A stretch of DNA of 14,704 bases from an uncultured Clostridia bacterium. Lineage in GTDB: Bacteria > Bacillota > Clostridia > TANB77 > CAG-508. Of this stretch, positions 7,721 through 14,704 are shown in pieces. Position 1 is the stretch's first letter; every line of letters starts with the position of its first letter. Location: contig CALXZQ010000018.1 of the NCBI GenBank assembly GCA_944393275.1, positions 1 through 14,704 of the forward strand. Direction: 5' to 3'. The notes beneath the pieces are model-generated. The model made no database searches. It was not told where the DNA came from and saw only the letters and a list, made by a program, of their open reading frames with translations. Position numbers and translations under genes: made by a program.

Positions 7721-7725
7721 GAAGG
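7721..7725 (+). promoter_or_regulatory. Ribosome binding site fixing the argS start
   Basis: GAAGG with 6 nt spacing to the ATG at 7732 favours that start. The in-frame ATG at 7690 lies inside the end of the phosphofructokinase gene and would add MFRKIDGNNERRYI, which does not look like the family N-terminus. Confidence 0.6.
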
Positions 7726-7731
7726 TATATT

Positions 7732-9441
7732 ATGCTAGATTTTAAACAAGAAATTGCTAAAATGATTTCAAAAACAATTGATATGAATGAAAACGAAATA
7801 AAAGAGTATATAGAAACACCTAAAAATTTGGAAGTGGGAGATTATTCTTTTCCTTGTTTTAGAATGGCAAAAGAATTAAAAAAGTCTCCCGTAGAAATAG
7901 CAAATCAAATAAAAGATAACATTAAAATAGATAATAATATTATAGAAAAACTAGAAGTTTTAAATGGATTTTTGAATATATATTTGAATAAAGAAACTCT
8001 TGTAAAAGCAGTATTACAAGAATTTGATAAACAAAGAGAAAATTATGGAAAATCTAAAATAGGTGAAGGAAAAAATATTGTAATAGACTATTCTTCACCT
8101 AATATAGCAAAACCATTCCATATAGGACATTTACGTTCAACAGTTATAGGAGCGTCTTTATATAATATTTATAAAGCGCTAGGATATAATGTTATTAGAA
8201 TCAATCATTTAGGAGATTGGGGAACACAATTTGGAAAAATGATTGAAGGATATAAGAGATGGGGTTCAGAATACGATTTAGAAAACAATCCTATAGATGA
8301 ATTAACTAAAATTTATGTTAGAATAAATGAACTGTGTAAAGAAGATAAGACTGTACTTGAAGCTTGTAGAGAAAATTTTAAAAGATTAGAAGATGGCGAT
8401 AAATATTGTTTAGAAATATGGGAAAAGCTAAAAAACTTGAGCTTAAAAGAATTTCAAAGAGTGTATGATATTTTAGGCGTATCATTTGATTCAATGAATG
8501 GAGAAGCATTCTATACAGATAAAATGCCAGAAGTTGTAGAAATTTTGGAAAGAAAAAATTTACTAAAAGAATCACAAGGAGCTAAGATTGTAGATTTAGA
8601 AGATAAGGGCATGCCACCTCTTATTATCGAAAAATCAAATGAATCTACAACATATGCAACAAGAGATTTAGCAGCAATATTATATAGAAGTAGAACATAT
8701 GATTTTGATAAATGTTTATACATTGTAGCATATGAACAAAACCTACATTTTAAGCAAGTATTTGAAGTAGCGAAATTATTAGGAATAGATAAAAAATATA
8801 CAGATGGATTAATACATGTACCATTTGGAATGGTAAGGTTAAAAACCGGAAAGATGTCCACAAGAGAAGGAACTGTAATAAAACTAGAAGAAATATTAAA
8901 TGAATCCATAGCAAGAGCAAAGAAAATAATAGAAGAAAAGAATCCGGATTTAGAAAATAAAGAAGAAGTTGCAAAAAAAGTTGGTATTGGAGCAGTTATA
9001 TTTAATGACTTATCAAACAGTAGGATAAAAGATGAAATATTTGATTGGGATGATATGCTTAATTTTCAGGGAGAAACAGGTCCATATTTACAATATATAT
9101 ATGTAAGAACTAATAGTATAATTAGTAAAATTGAAAATATTCCCAATATAGACAATATAGATATAAAACAATTGACAAATCCAGTTTGTATTGATATATT
9201 TAAATTAGCATATTTATATAATGATATAATTGTACAAGCTTCAGAAAAAAATGAGCCTTCAATTATATCAAGATATTTAATAGATTTAGCACAAAAATAT
9301 AGCAATTTCTATAATGATAATAAGATTATTTCAGATAATGCAGAAGAAAGCAAAGCACGAATATATCTTACATACATGGTGGGTTCAATAATAAAATCTG
9401 GAACAAAACTATTAGGTATAGAAGTTCCTAATAAAATGTAA
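7732..9441 (+). CDS. argS: Arginine--tRNA ligase
   Basis: This 569-residue class I aminoacyl-tRNA synthetase charges tRNA-Arg. An N-terminal domain (about residues 1-110) of the type that binds the tRNA elbow is followed by the catalytic core. The core opens with DYSSPNIAKPFHIGHLRST, in which HIGH is at 130-133, and then INHLGDWGTQFG. The second signature is KMSTREG at 374-380, the form usual in arginyl enzymes. WDDMLNFQGETGPYLQYIYVR follows, then an all-helical DALR anticodon-binding domain ending in LLGIEVPNKM. The length is normal. An upstream in-frame ATG at 7690 is rejected in favour of 7732 on ribosome binding site and overlap grounds. The gene is co-directional with its neighbours at short spacing. 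Confidence 0.96.
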   Translation: MLDFKQEIAKMISKTIDMNENEIKEYIETPKNLEVGDYSFPCFRMAKELKKSPVEIANQIKDNIKIDNNIIEKLEVLNGFLNIYLNKETLVKAVLQEFDKQRENYGKSKIGEGKNIVIDYSSPNIAKPFHIGHLRSTVIGASLYNIYKALGYNVIRINHLGDWGTQFGKMIEGYKRWGSEYDLENNPIDELTKIYVRINELCKEDKTVLEACRENFKRLEDGDKYCLEIWEKLKNLSLKEFQRVYDILGVSFDSMNGEAFYTDKMPEVVEILERKNLLKESQGAKIVDLEDKGMPPLIIEKSNESTTYATRDLAAILYRSRTYDFDKCLYIVAYEQNLHFKQVFEVAKLLGIDKKYTDGLIHVPFGMVRLKTGKMSTREGTVIKLEEILNESIARAKKIIEEKNPDLENKEEVAKKVGIGAVIFNDLSNSRIKDEIFDWDDMLNFQGETGPYLQYIYVRTNSIISKIENIPNIDNIDIKQLTNPVCIDIFKLAYLYNDIIVQASEKNEPSIISRYLIDLAQKYSNFYNDNKIISDNAEESKARIYLTYMVGSIIKSGTKLLGIEVPNKM

Positions 9442-9461
9442 AATGCAAAAGAGGGAGTATT

Positions 9462-10208
9462 ATGATAAGAAAAAAAATTGTAGGATTAATATTAGCTTCA
9501 ATATTATTAATAGGCTTTACAGTATATAGCATAGTTTCAGAAGATTTAACTACTGTTCAAATGATACTTGGAAAAACAACTGAAACTGCATCAACAGAAA
9601 TTTCACAAAATGAGGATGAATCAGAAAATACTATAGATGAAAATAATACAACAGTAGAGGGAACATTAGATGTAAATGAATCTGCTAATAATGTAATAGA
9701 CAATAATATAATAAATGAAACACTTGGCAATGAAATTACAGAAAATAATACCTCAGATATAGATAATACTGTATCAGCAATGACTATGGCCAGTTTGACA
9801 TCTGAAAATCCTGTAGATGAACAAGAGGTTAGTATATCAGGAGGTGAAAGTACCGCTTCAGCAAGTAGACCTAAAAGAGCGGATGAAAATAGCACTTTAC
9901 AAGTGGAAAGCGAACAAACAAATACATCACCACTACAACAAAATGTAGCAGCAAATCAATCTACTAATATAACTAATAATACTATTGGAAATGAAACAAC
10001 TAATAATAGTATTAAAAACCTAAATTCAAATAATGTTGCCAATAATAAGCTTAATACATCAAATACAGCTAATACAACAGTAAATCAAAATAAATTACCA
10101 GCGGCAGGAACTACAAAGATTTTAATTTGGGTGTTAGTAATAATAACAGTAATAGCAATAATATCTATTATATCAAATATTAAATATAGAGATATACCAT
10201 TAAAATAG
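9462..10208 (+). CDS. Predicted cell-wall-anchored Asn/Thr-rich protein with LPAAG tail
   Basis: I do not recognise a named family for this 248-residue protein. It has a basic N-terminus and hydrophobic stretch (residues 2-24) fitting a signal peptide or signal anchor. A long low-complexity region rich in Asn, Thr, Ser and Glu follows (about 38-210), with many N-x-T/S triplets and no cysteine or folded domain that I can see. The C-terminus reads as a sortase sorting signal: LPAAG at 212-216, a hydrophobic segment at about 219-240, and a charged tail, KYRDIPLK. LPxxG variants of LPXTG occur in Clostridia, so covalent attachment to the wall is plausible but not shown; no sortase gene is in the window. 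If not cleaved it could be a two-pass membrane protein. A GAGGGAG site precedes the ATG, and it sits 20 bp after argS and 70 bp before glmM. Confidence 0.75.
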   Translation: MIRKKIVGLILASILLIGFTVYSIVSEDLTTVQMILGKTTETASTEISQNEDESENTIDENNTTVEGTLDVNESANNVIDNNIINETLGNEITENNTSDIDNTVSAMTMASLTSENPVDEQEVSISGGESTASASRPKRADENSTLQVESEQTNTSPLQQNVAANQSTNITNNTIGNETTNNSIKNLNSNNVANNKLNTSNTANTTVNQNKLPAAGTTKILIWVLVIITVIAIISIISNIKYRDIPLK

Positions 10209-10212
10209 AGAA

Positions 10213-10218
10213 TATAAT
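10213..10218 (+). promoter_or_regulatory. Possible -10 element upstream of glmM
   Basis: A perfect TATAAT starts 4 bp after the surface-protein stop. No good -35 element lies at 15-19 bp spacing; the best match is 3 of 6. Such hexamers occur by chance in DNA this AT-rich. If real, transcription would begin near 10225, at the first base of the stem-loop that follows. Confidence 0.25.
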
Positions 10219-10224
10219 GTATTG

Positions 10225-10251
10225 TATAGACTAAGCTACCCTTAGTCTATA
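10225..10251 (+). other. Stem-loop between the surface-protein gene and glmM
   Basis: A perfect 11-bp stem (10225-10235 with 10241-10251) encloses the 5-nt loop CTACC. Only three T follow before G and C, so it is a poor intrinsic terminator. It could be a partial terminator, a processing site or a 5'-end stabiliser for the glmM message. Confidence 0.6.
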
Positions 10252-10278
10252 TTTGCTTGAAAAATAGGAGGTAAAATC

Positions 10279-11643
10279 ATGAGAAAATATTTTGGAACAG
10301 ACGGGATAAGGAGAATTGCAAATACAGAACTATCACCAGAATTGGTATACAAGGTTGCAAAAGCAGGAGCATATGTATTATCTAAACATACCGATCATAG
10401 CCCTACAATTTTAATAGGTAGAGACACAAGAATATCAGGGTCATTAATAGAAAGTGCAATGACAGCAGGTTTCCTAAGCTATGGAGCAAATGTAAAACAT
10501 TTAGGAGTAATACCAACACCGGCAGTAGCTTACTTGACTAAAAAGTTAAATGCAGACGCAAGTGTAGTTATTTCTGCATCTCATAATACATTTGAGTTTA
10601 ATGGAGTTAAATATTTCAGCAATAAAGGAACTAAAATACCTGATGATATAGAAGAAGAAATTGAAGAAATAATGGATTCTGGTAAATTAAATGATCTTTC
10701 AGCAGTAAATGAAAAAATAGGAGTTGCCGAAAATAGAGAAGATTTAATTGACGAGTATGTATATTTCTTTAGAAAGAATTTTGAAGAAAGTATAGAAAAA
10801 CATAATAGAGATGACTTTAAGGTTGTAATAGATACTGCAAATGGAGCAACATATAAAGTAGCAGAAAAAATATTTAAAACATTAAAAATAAACTATACGA
10901 TAATAAATAATACACCAGATGGAGTAAATATAAATAAAGATTGTGGATCAACTCATTTAGATATGCTTAGAAAATATGTTGTTGAAAATGGATATGATTT
11001 AGGAATAGCTTACGATGGTGATGGAGATAGATGCCTTCTTGTAGATGAAAAAGGCAATGAAATGGATGGAGACATAATCTTAGCAATTACATCTAATTAT
11101 ATGAAAGAAAAAGGATTACTAAAAAAGGATACAATAGTAGCCACTGTAATGAGTAATTTAGGTCTAACCAAATATGCAAAAGATTCAGGAATAGAATTAA
11201 AGAGAACAAAGGTTGGAGACAGATATGTATTAGAAGAAATGCTAGCAAATGGATATAATTTAGGAGGAGAACAATCTGGGCATATAATTTTCTTAGATTA
11301 TAATCCAACAGGAGATGGAATTTTAACTTCTTTAATGATGCTAAAAATATTGTTAGAGAAAAATACAAAAGCTTCTGAACTTGAGAAAGTAATAAACATA
11401 TATCCTCAAGTTCTAATAAATGCTAAGGTTTCTAATGATAAGAAATATGACTTTGAAAAAGATGAATTAGTAAAAAAAGCTATGGAAGATTTAGAAAAAG
11501 AATTCTCAGGAAACGGTAGAGTACTTATTAGACCTTCGGGAACAGAGCCATTAGTAAGAGTTATGATAGAAGGAGAAAACCAAGAATATATAACAAAAAA
11601 AGCTCAAGATTTAGCAGACTTGATTGAGAAAAGATTGAATTAA
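10279..11643 (+). CDS. glmM: Phosphoglucosamine mutase
   Basis: This 454-residue enzyme interconverts glucosamine 6-phosphate and glucosamine 1-phosphate, a step towards UDP-N-acetylglucosamine for peptidoglycan. The N-terminus MRKYFGTDGIRR is diagnostic. The phosphoserine loop is ISASHN (residues 98-103, with S101 as the phosphorylated residue). The magnesium loop is DGDGDR (246-251), the sugar-binding loop GGEQSGH (329-335), and the phosphate-binding loop RPSGTEPLVRV (418-428). All four expected domains are present and the length is standard. After ISASHN the sequence is TFEFNGVKYF rather than the more common P-x-x-x-NGIKFF, a mild variation. AGGAGGT precedes the ATG. The upstream gap of 70 bp contains a stem-loop. 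metG begins 18 bp after the stop. Confidence 0.97.
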   Translation: MRKYFGTDGIRRIANTELSPELVYKVAKAGAYVLSKHTDHSPTILIGRDTRISGSLIESAMTAGFLSYGANVKHLGVIPTPAVAYLTKKLNADASVVISASHNTFEFNGVKYFSNKGTKIPDDIEEEIEEIMDSGKLNDLSAVNEKIGVAENREDLIDEYVYFFRKNFEESIEKHNRDDFKVVIDTANGATYKVAEKIFKTLKINYTIINNTPDGVNINKDCGSTHLDMLRKYVVENGYDLGIAYDGDGDRCLLVDEKGNEMDGDIILAITSNYMKEKGLLKKDTIVATVMSNLGLTKYAKDSGIELKRTKVGDRYVLEEMLANGYNLGGEQSGHIIFLDYNPTGDGILTSLMMLKILLEKNTKASELEKVINIYPQVLINAKVSNDKKYDFEKDELVKKAMEDLEKEFSGNGRVLIRPSGTEPLVRVMIEGENQEYITKKAQDLADLIEKRLN

Positions 11644-11661
11644 GTATTAAGGAGAGGTATT

Positions 11662-13245
11662 ATGGAAGACAAAAATACATTTTTAGTTACAACACCAATA
11701 TATTATCCAAGTGGTAAATTTCATATTGGAACAGCATATACAACAGTATTAGCAGATTCTATGAGAAGATTAAATATATTAAAAGGAAAAGATACATATA
11801 TGCTTACAGGTACTGATGAACATGGACAAAAAATACAACAAGTAGCACAAGAAAAAGGAAAATCTCCTCAAGAATATGTTGATGAAATGGCTGATATTGC
11901 AAAAAAATTATGGGAAAAAATGGATATACAATATAATGACTTTATAAGGACAACAGAAGATAGGCATATAAAGATAGTTCAAAAGATATTTGATAAATTT
12001 ATGGAATCAGGTGACATATATAAAGGAGAATATGAAGGATTATATTGTGTACCTTGTGAAACATTCTTTACAGAAACACAATTAGTAGATGGAAAATGTC
12101 CAGACTGTGGCAGAGAAGTAAAACCAATGAAAGAAGAAGCATATTTTTTTAATATGCAAAAATATGTAGACAAGCTTTTAAAATATTATGATGAGCATCC
12201 AGACTTTATAAAACCAGCATTTAGAAAAAATGAAATGATAAACAATTTTATAAAACCAGGATTAGAAGACTTGTGCGTAAGTAGAACAATATTTGACTGG
12301 GGAATCAAAGTTCTAAAAGATCCTAAACATGTTGTATATGTATGGTTAGATGCCTTAACTAATTATTTAACAGCTTTAGGCTATATGTCTGATGATGATA
12401 CATTATTTAAAAAATACTGGCCTGCTAATTTGCAAATAGTGGGAAAAGATATAGCAAGATTTCACTTAATATATTGGCCAATATTCTTAATGGCATTAGA
12501 TTTACCATTACCAGAAACAATACTTGTTCATAACTGGATAATGATGAAAGATGGAAAAATGTCAAAATCTAAAGGAAATGTAGTTTATCCAGAATTATTA
12601 ATAGATAGATATGGATTAGATGCAACAAGATATTTCTTATTAAGAGAAGTGCCAGTAGCACAAGACGGGGTATTTTCACCAGAGAGTTTTGTTGAAAGAT
12701 TTAATTATGACCTATGTAATGATTTAGGAAATTTATTAAATAGAACAGTTTCAATGGTTAATAAATATTTTGGAGGTATTGTGCCTAAATATAATGGTAC
12801 ACCAAATGAAGTAGACAAGGATTTTGAGAATTACACTCTAGAACAAATTAACAAAGTAAATAATAGCCTAAAAGAATATGAAATAGCAAACACATTACAA
12901 GAGATCTGGAATATTATTTCAAGAACAAACAAATATATAGATGAAACAGCACCTTGGACTTTAGCTAAGGAAGATAAAAAAGAAAAACTAGAATCAGTAA
13001 TGTATCATTTAATAGAAAATCTAAGAAAAATAGCAATACTTGTAAAACCATTTATGGATGATACTGCAAATAAAATATTAAAACAGATAGGAATAACAGA
13101 TACTTCAATAATAAATTGGTCAAGTTTAAATAGTTATAACTTAATACCAGAAAATACAAAAGTTATTGAAAAAGGTGAACCATTATTTATGAGACTAGAT
13201 GCGGAAAAAGAAATTGAATATATAAAGGATGGAATGAAGAAATAA
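11662..13245 (+). CDS. metG: Methionine--tRNA ligase
   Basis: This 527-residue class I synthetase charges methionine tRNAs, including the initiator. The first signature is HIGT at residues 21-24, in place of textbook HIGH, followed by AYTTVLADSMRR and TGTDEHGQKI. A zinc knuckle has four cysteines in two CxxC pairs: C129/C132 and C146/C149. The second signature is KMSKSKGN at 299-306. The anticodon-binding helices follow, and the protein ends soon after RLDAEKEIEYI. It therefore lacks the C-terminal EMAP/Trbp111-like tRNA-binding domain that extends Bacillus-type enzymes to about 660 residues; shorter forms are also common. An AAGGAGAGG site precedes the ATG. The stop is 14 bp from the kinase gene. 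Confidence 0.96.
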   Translation: MEDKNTFLVTTPIYYPSGKFHIGTAYTTVLADSMRRLNILKGKDTYMLTGTDEHGQKIQQVAQEKGKSPQEYVDEMADIAKKLWEKMDIQYNDFIRTTEDRHIKIVQKIFDKFMESGDIYKGEYEGLYCVPCETFFTETQLVDGKCPDCGREVKPMKEEAYFFNMQKYVDKLLKYYDEHPDFIKPAFRKNEMINNFIKPGLEDLCVSRTIFDWGIKVLKDPKHVVYVWLDALTNYLTALGYMSDDDTLFKKYWPANLQIVGKDIARFHLIYWPIFLMALDLPLPETILVHNWIMMKDGKMSKSKGNVVYPELLIDRYGLDATRYFLLREVPVAQDGVFSPESFVERFNYDLCNDLGNLLNRTVSMVNKYFGGIVPKYNGTPNEVDKDFENYTLEQINKVNNSLKEYEIANTLQEIWNIISRTNKYIDETAPWTLAKEDKKEKLESVMYHLIENLRKIAILVKPFMDDTANKILKQIGITDTSIINWSSLNSYNLIPENTKVIEKGEPLFMRLDAEKEIEYIKDGMKK

Positions 13246-13259
13246 AGTGAGGTAATAAA

Positions 13260-13934
13260 ATGGGTAAATTATTTGTTATAGATGGAACTGATGGAAGTGG
13301 TAAACAAACACAATTTAAAATGCTAGAAGAAAGGTTTAAAAAAGAAAATATCGAATATAAAACTGTAAGCTTTCCTAATTATGATAGTAGATCATCTTCT
13401 TTAGTAAAAATGTACCTTTCAGGAGAATTTGGAGAAGATGCAAAAGAAATAAGTCCATATATTGCATCAACATTTTATGCAGTTGATAGATATGCTACAT
13501 TTCAAAAGGGACTTAAAAAGTATTATGAACAAGGAGGAATAATATTAGCAGACAGATATACTACTGCTAATATGGTTCATCAAGCTGGAAAAATAAAAGA
13601 TAAAGAGGAAAGAGAAAGATTCCTAAATTGGCTATTTAATCTTGAATTTAATATCTATGGACTTCCAGAGCCAACAGAAGCATTTTTCTTAAATATGCCA
13701 CCAGAATATTCATTGAAATTAATGGAAGGAAGAGAAAATAAATTTACTCATGAACAAAAAAAAGATATTCATGAAAGAGATAGACAACACATAATAGATA
13801 GTTACAATGCTGCTTGTGAACTAGTAGATAAATATGATAACTGGTATGAAGTAAAGTGTGTTAAAGATGAAGAAATAAGAACAGTAGATGATATTCATGA
13901 AGAAATATTTAATGAAATAAAAAAACATATATAA
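13260..13934 (+). CDS. tmk: Thymidylate kinase (dTMP kinase)
   Basis: A 224-residue P-loop nucleoside monophosphate kinase, predicted to make dTDP from dTMP for DNA synthesis. The phosphate loop is DGTDGSGKQTQ at residues 8-18. The DRY motif, as DRYTTAN, is at 98-104. SFPNYDSRSS at about 37-46 fits the substrate-binding segment after strand 2, and GRENKFTHEQKKDIHERDRQ (about 157-176) fits the lid region. The residue after the P-loop lysine is Gln16, where Ser or Thr is usual; Thr follows at position 17. Related deoxynucleoside kinases cannot be fully excluded, but the DRY motif and overall pattern favour thymidylate kinase. The start has a GAGGT site 7-8 nt upstream. It is not next to holB, its common neighbour in Firmicutes. 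Confidence 0.88.
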   Translation: MGKLFVIDGTDGSGKQTQFKMLEERFKKENIEYKTVSFPNYDSRSSSLVKMYLSGEFGEDAKEISPYIASTFYAVDRYATFQKGLKKYYEQGGIILADRYTTANMVHQAGKIKDKEERERFLNWLFNLEFNIYGLPEPTEAFFLNMPPEYSLKLMEGRENKFTHEQKKDIHERDRQHIIDSYNAACELVDKYDNWYEVKCVKDEEIRTVDDIHEEIFNEIKKHI

Positions 13935-13946
13935 TTATTTAAAATA

Positions 13947-13952
13947 AGGAGG
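13947..13952 (+). promoter_or_regulatory. Ribosome binding site fixing a TTG start
   Basis: A perfect AGGAGG with 7 nt spacing to TTG at 13960 identifies that codon as the start of the DUF3006 gene. No comparable site precedes the in-frame ATG at 14059. Confidence 0.75.
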
Positions 13953-13959
13953 AGTTTAT

Positions 13960-14280
13960 TTGAATATTGATTTTTTTAAGGGGCTAGAAATAGGGGGCGA
14001 CTTAAAAAAAGATGAAATTAAAGAATTTCAATTACAATTATCAAATAAATTAAATAAAATGGAAGATACATATACAATTGACAGATTTGAAAATAATATT
14101 GCTATATGTGAAAACAGAAGCACTGGGGAATTTATAGAGATACAGAGAGATAGATTACCAAAAGATATAAAAGAGGGAACAATCATAAGAAAACAAAATG
14201 ATGTCTATATAATAGATACAGACAAAACAGAGGAAGTGGCCCAAAGGATAAAGAGCAAAATGGATAGATTATGGAATTAG
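13960..14280 (+). CDS. DUF3006 domain protein with N-terminal extension
   Basis: This 106-residue protein uses a TTG start backed by a perfect AGGAGG. The C-terminal 70 residues fit DUF3006, a small domain of unknown function: YTIDRFENNIAICENRSTGEFIEI (about residues 38-61), then LPKDIKEGTIIRKQNDVYIID. Proteins of this family usually begin right at the TIDRFE-like strand. Here about 35 charged and helical-looking residues precede it. The in-frame ATG at codon 34 would remove this extension but has no ribosome binding site. There is no signal peptide or membrane segment, so it is probably cytoplasmic. It sits 20 bp before a membrane-anchored ComEC-type hydrolase gene. From memory, DUF3006 genes often neighbour such hydrolases, which suggests a joint role that is not defined. 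Confidence 0.8.
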   Translation: MNIDFFKGLEIGGDLKKDEIKEFQLQLSNKLNKMEDTYTIDRFENNIAICENRSTGEFIEIQRDRLPKDIKEGTIIRKQNDVYIIDTDKTEEVAQRIKSKMDRLWN

Positions 14281-14300
14281 TATAAAGTGGGGGACTAATA

Positions 14301-14704
14301 ATGGCAGAAGAAGAGATTAATAAAGATACCAAAAAAAATAAGAAGAAGAAAAAGAAAAATAAGAAAAAAATGAAATTCTCACTAAATAAGCTTTTTTGGA
14401 TTCTAGCAATTATTATATTCTTTATCATTGCATATATTGGCAAAGATTTTGATTGGAATGAGGCTTTAAATACAAATTTAGATTTTAACAATATTGATAT
14501 TGAAATAGATATATTTAATAATTTGTCTAACAATACTTCAAACCAAGTTAATGATATAAAAGTTGGAAGCGAAGATCTGAAAGTGTATTTTATAGATGTT
14601 GGTCAAGCAGACAGTATTCTTGTAATAGATGGTGACAAAACAATGCTTATAGATGCTGGAACAAACGAAAAAGGTGAAAGTGTAGTTAATTTTATTAAGT
14701 CTAA
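14301..14704 (+). CDS. Membrane-anchored ComEC-type metallo-beta-lactamase-fold hydrolase, 3' partial
   Basis: The window holds the first 134 residues; the gene runs off the right edge. A highly basic N-terminus (11 Lys among residues 11-23) precedes one membrane helix at about 31-47. This arrangement predicts a cytoplasmic N-terminus and an external catalytic domain. An Asn/Asp-rich linker runs to about residue 90. Then LKVYFIDVGQADSILVID (93-110) and MLIDAG (115-120) mark the start of the metallo-beta-lactamase fold found at the C-terminus of ComEC and in stand-alone relatives, which are proposed or shown nucleases or phosphodiesterases. The metal-binding HxHxDH motif would lie beyond the edge, so activity cannot be judged. 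The ATG at 14301 follows a GTGGGGG site. No ComEC channel domain is present in the part seen. Confidence 0.87.
   Translation, partial: MAEEEINKDTKKNKKKKKKNKKKMKFSLNKLFWILAIIIFFIIAYIGKDFDWNEALNTNLDFNNIDIEIDIFNNLSNNTSNQVNDIKVGSEDLKVYFIDVGQADSILVIDGDKTMLIDAGTNEKGESVVNFIKS

Noticed and set aside
7690..7731. Longer argS starting at ATG 7690, overlapping the phosphofructokinase gene
   Set aside because: The added residues do not resemble the family, and the ATG at 7732 has a good GAAGG site at proper spacing.
8511..8974. Minus-strand open frames within argS and other genes
   Set aside because: They lie antisense within well-supported genes, have AT-driven Leu/Ile/Phe/Ser-rich composition, lack ribosome binding sites and match no family.
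9660..10090. DNA tandem repeats in the Asn/Thr-rich region
   Set aside because: The composition is biased (AAT, ACT, AAC codons), but I see no repeat unit of fixed length.
10225..10260. Intrinsic terminator after the surface-protein gene
   Set aside because: The stem is strong, but the following T-run is only three bases before G and C, so full termination is unlikely. Kept as a stem-loop of unknown role.

Overview
The window is very AT-rich, with short gaps between genes, strong AGGAGG-type ribosome binding sites and a complete-looking spoIIIA sporulation operon. This points to an endospore-forming, low-GC Clostridia genome. All recognisable genes lie on the + strand. No rRNA, tRNA, CRISPR array, insertion sequence or phage gene was seen, and no stretch over 300 bases lacks a gene.

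Region 1 (1-740) is the 3' part of a YebC/PmpR-family gene, closed by a long palindromic terminator. Region 2 (772-5909) is the eight-gene spoIIIA operon (AA-AB-AC-AD-AE-AF-AG-AH) in standard order, ended by a second strong terminator. Its proteins form the mother-cell half of the channel that joins mother cell and forespore: AA is the ATPase, AB to AF are membrane components, and AG and AH are ring-forming, single-pass proteins. In this sequence spoIIIAE is split by a one-base frameshift near 3166.

Region 3 (5978-14704) is a run of housekeeping genes with gaps of 14-70 bp, starting from a candidate sigma-A promoter at 5978-6006. The order is trmL (tRNA wobble methylation), a phosphofructokinase, argS, an Asn/Thr-rich surface protein with a sortase-like LPAAG tail, glmM (amino-sugar supply for the cell wall), metG, tmk-like (dTMP kinase), a DUF3006 protein, and the start of a membrane-anchored ComEC-type metallo-hydrolase cut by the window edge. 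A perfect stem-loop lies between the surface-protein gene and glmM.

Most of the window is ordinary core genome, and I found no clearly new multi-gene system. The points most worth a second look are the spoIIIAE frameshift, the phosphofructokinase with Ser at the ATP/PPi-discriminating position, the predicted wall-anchored protein inside a housekeeping run, and the DUF3006/metallo-hydrolase pair at the right edge.
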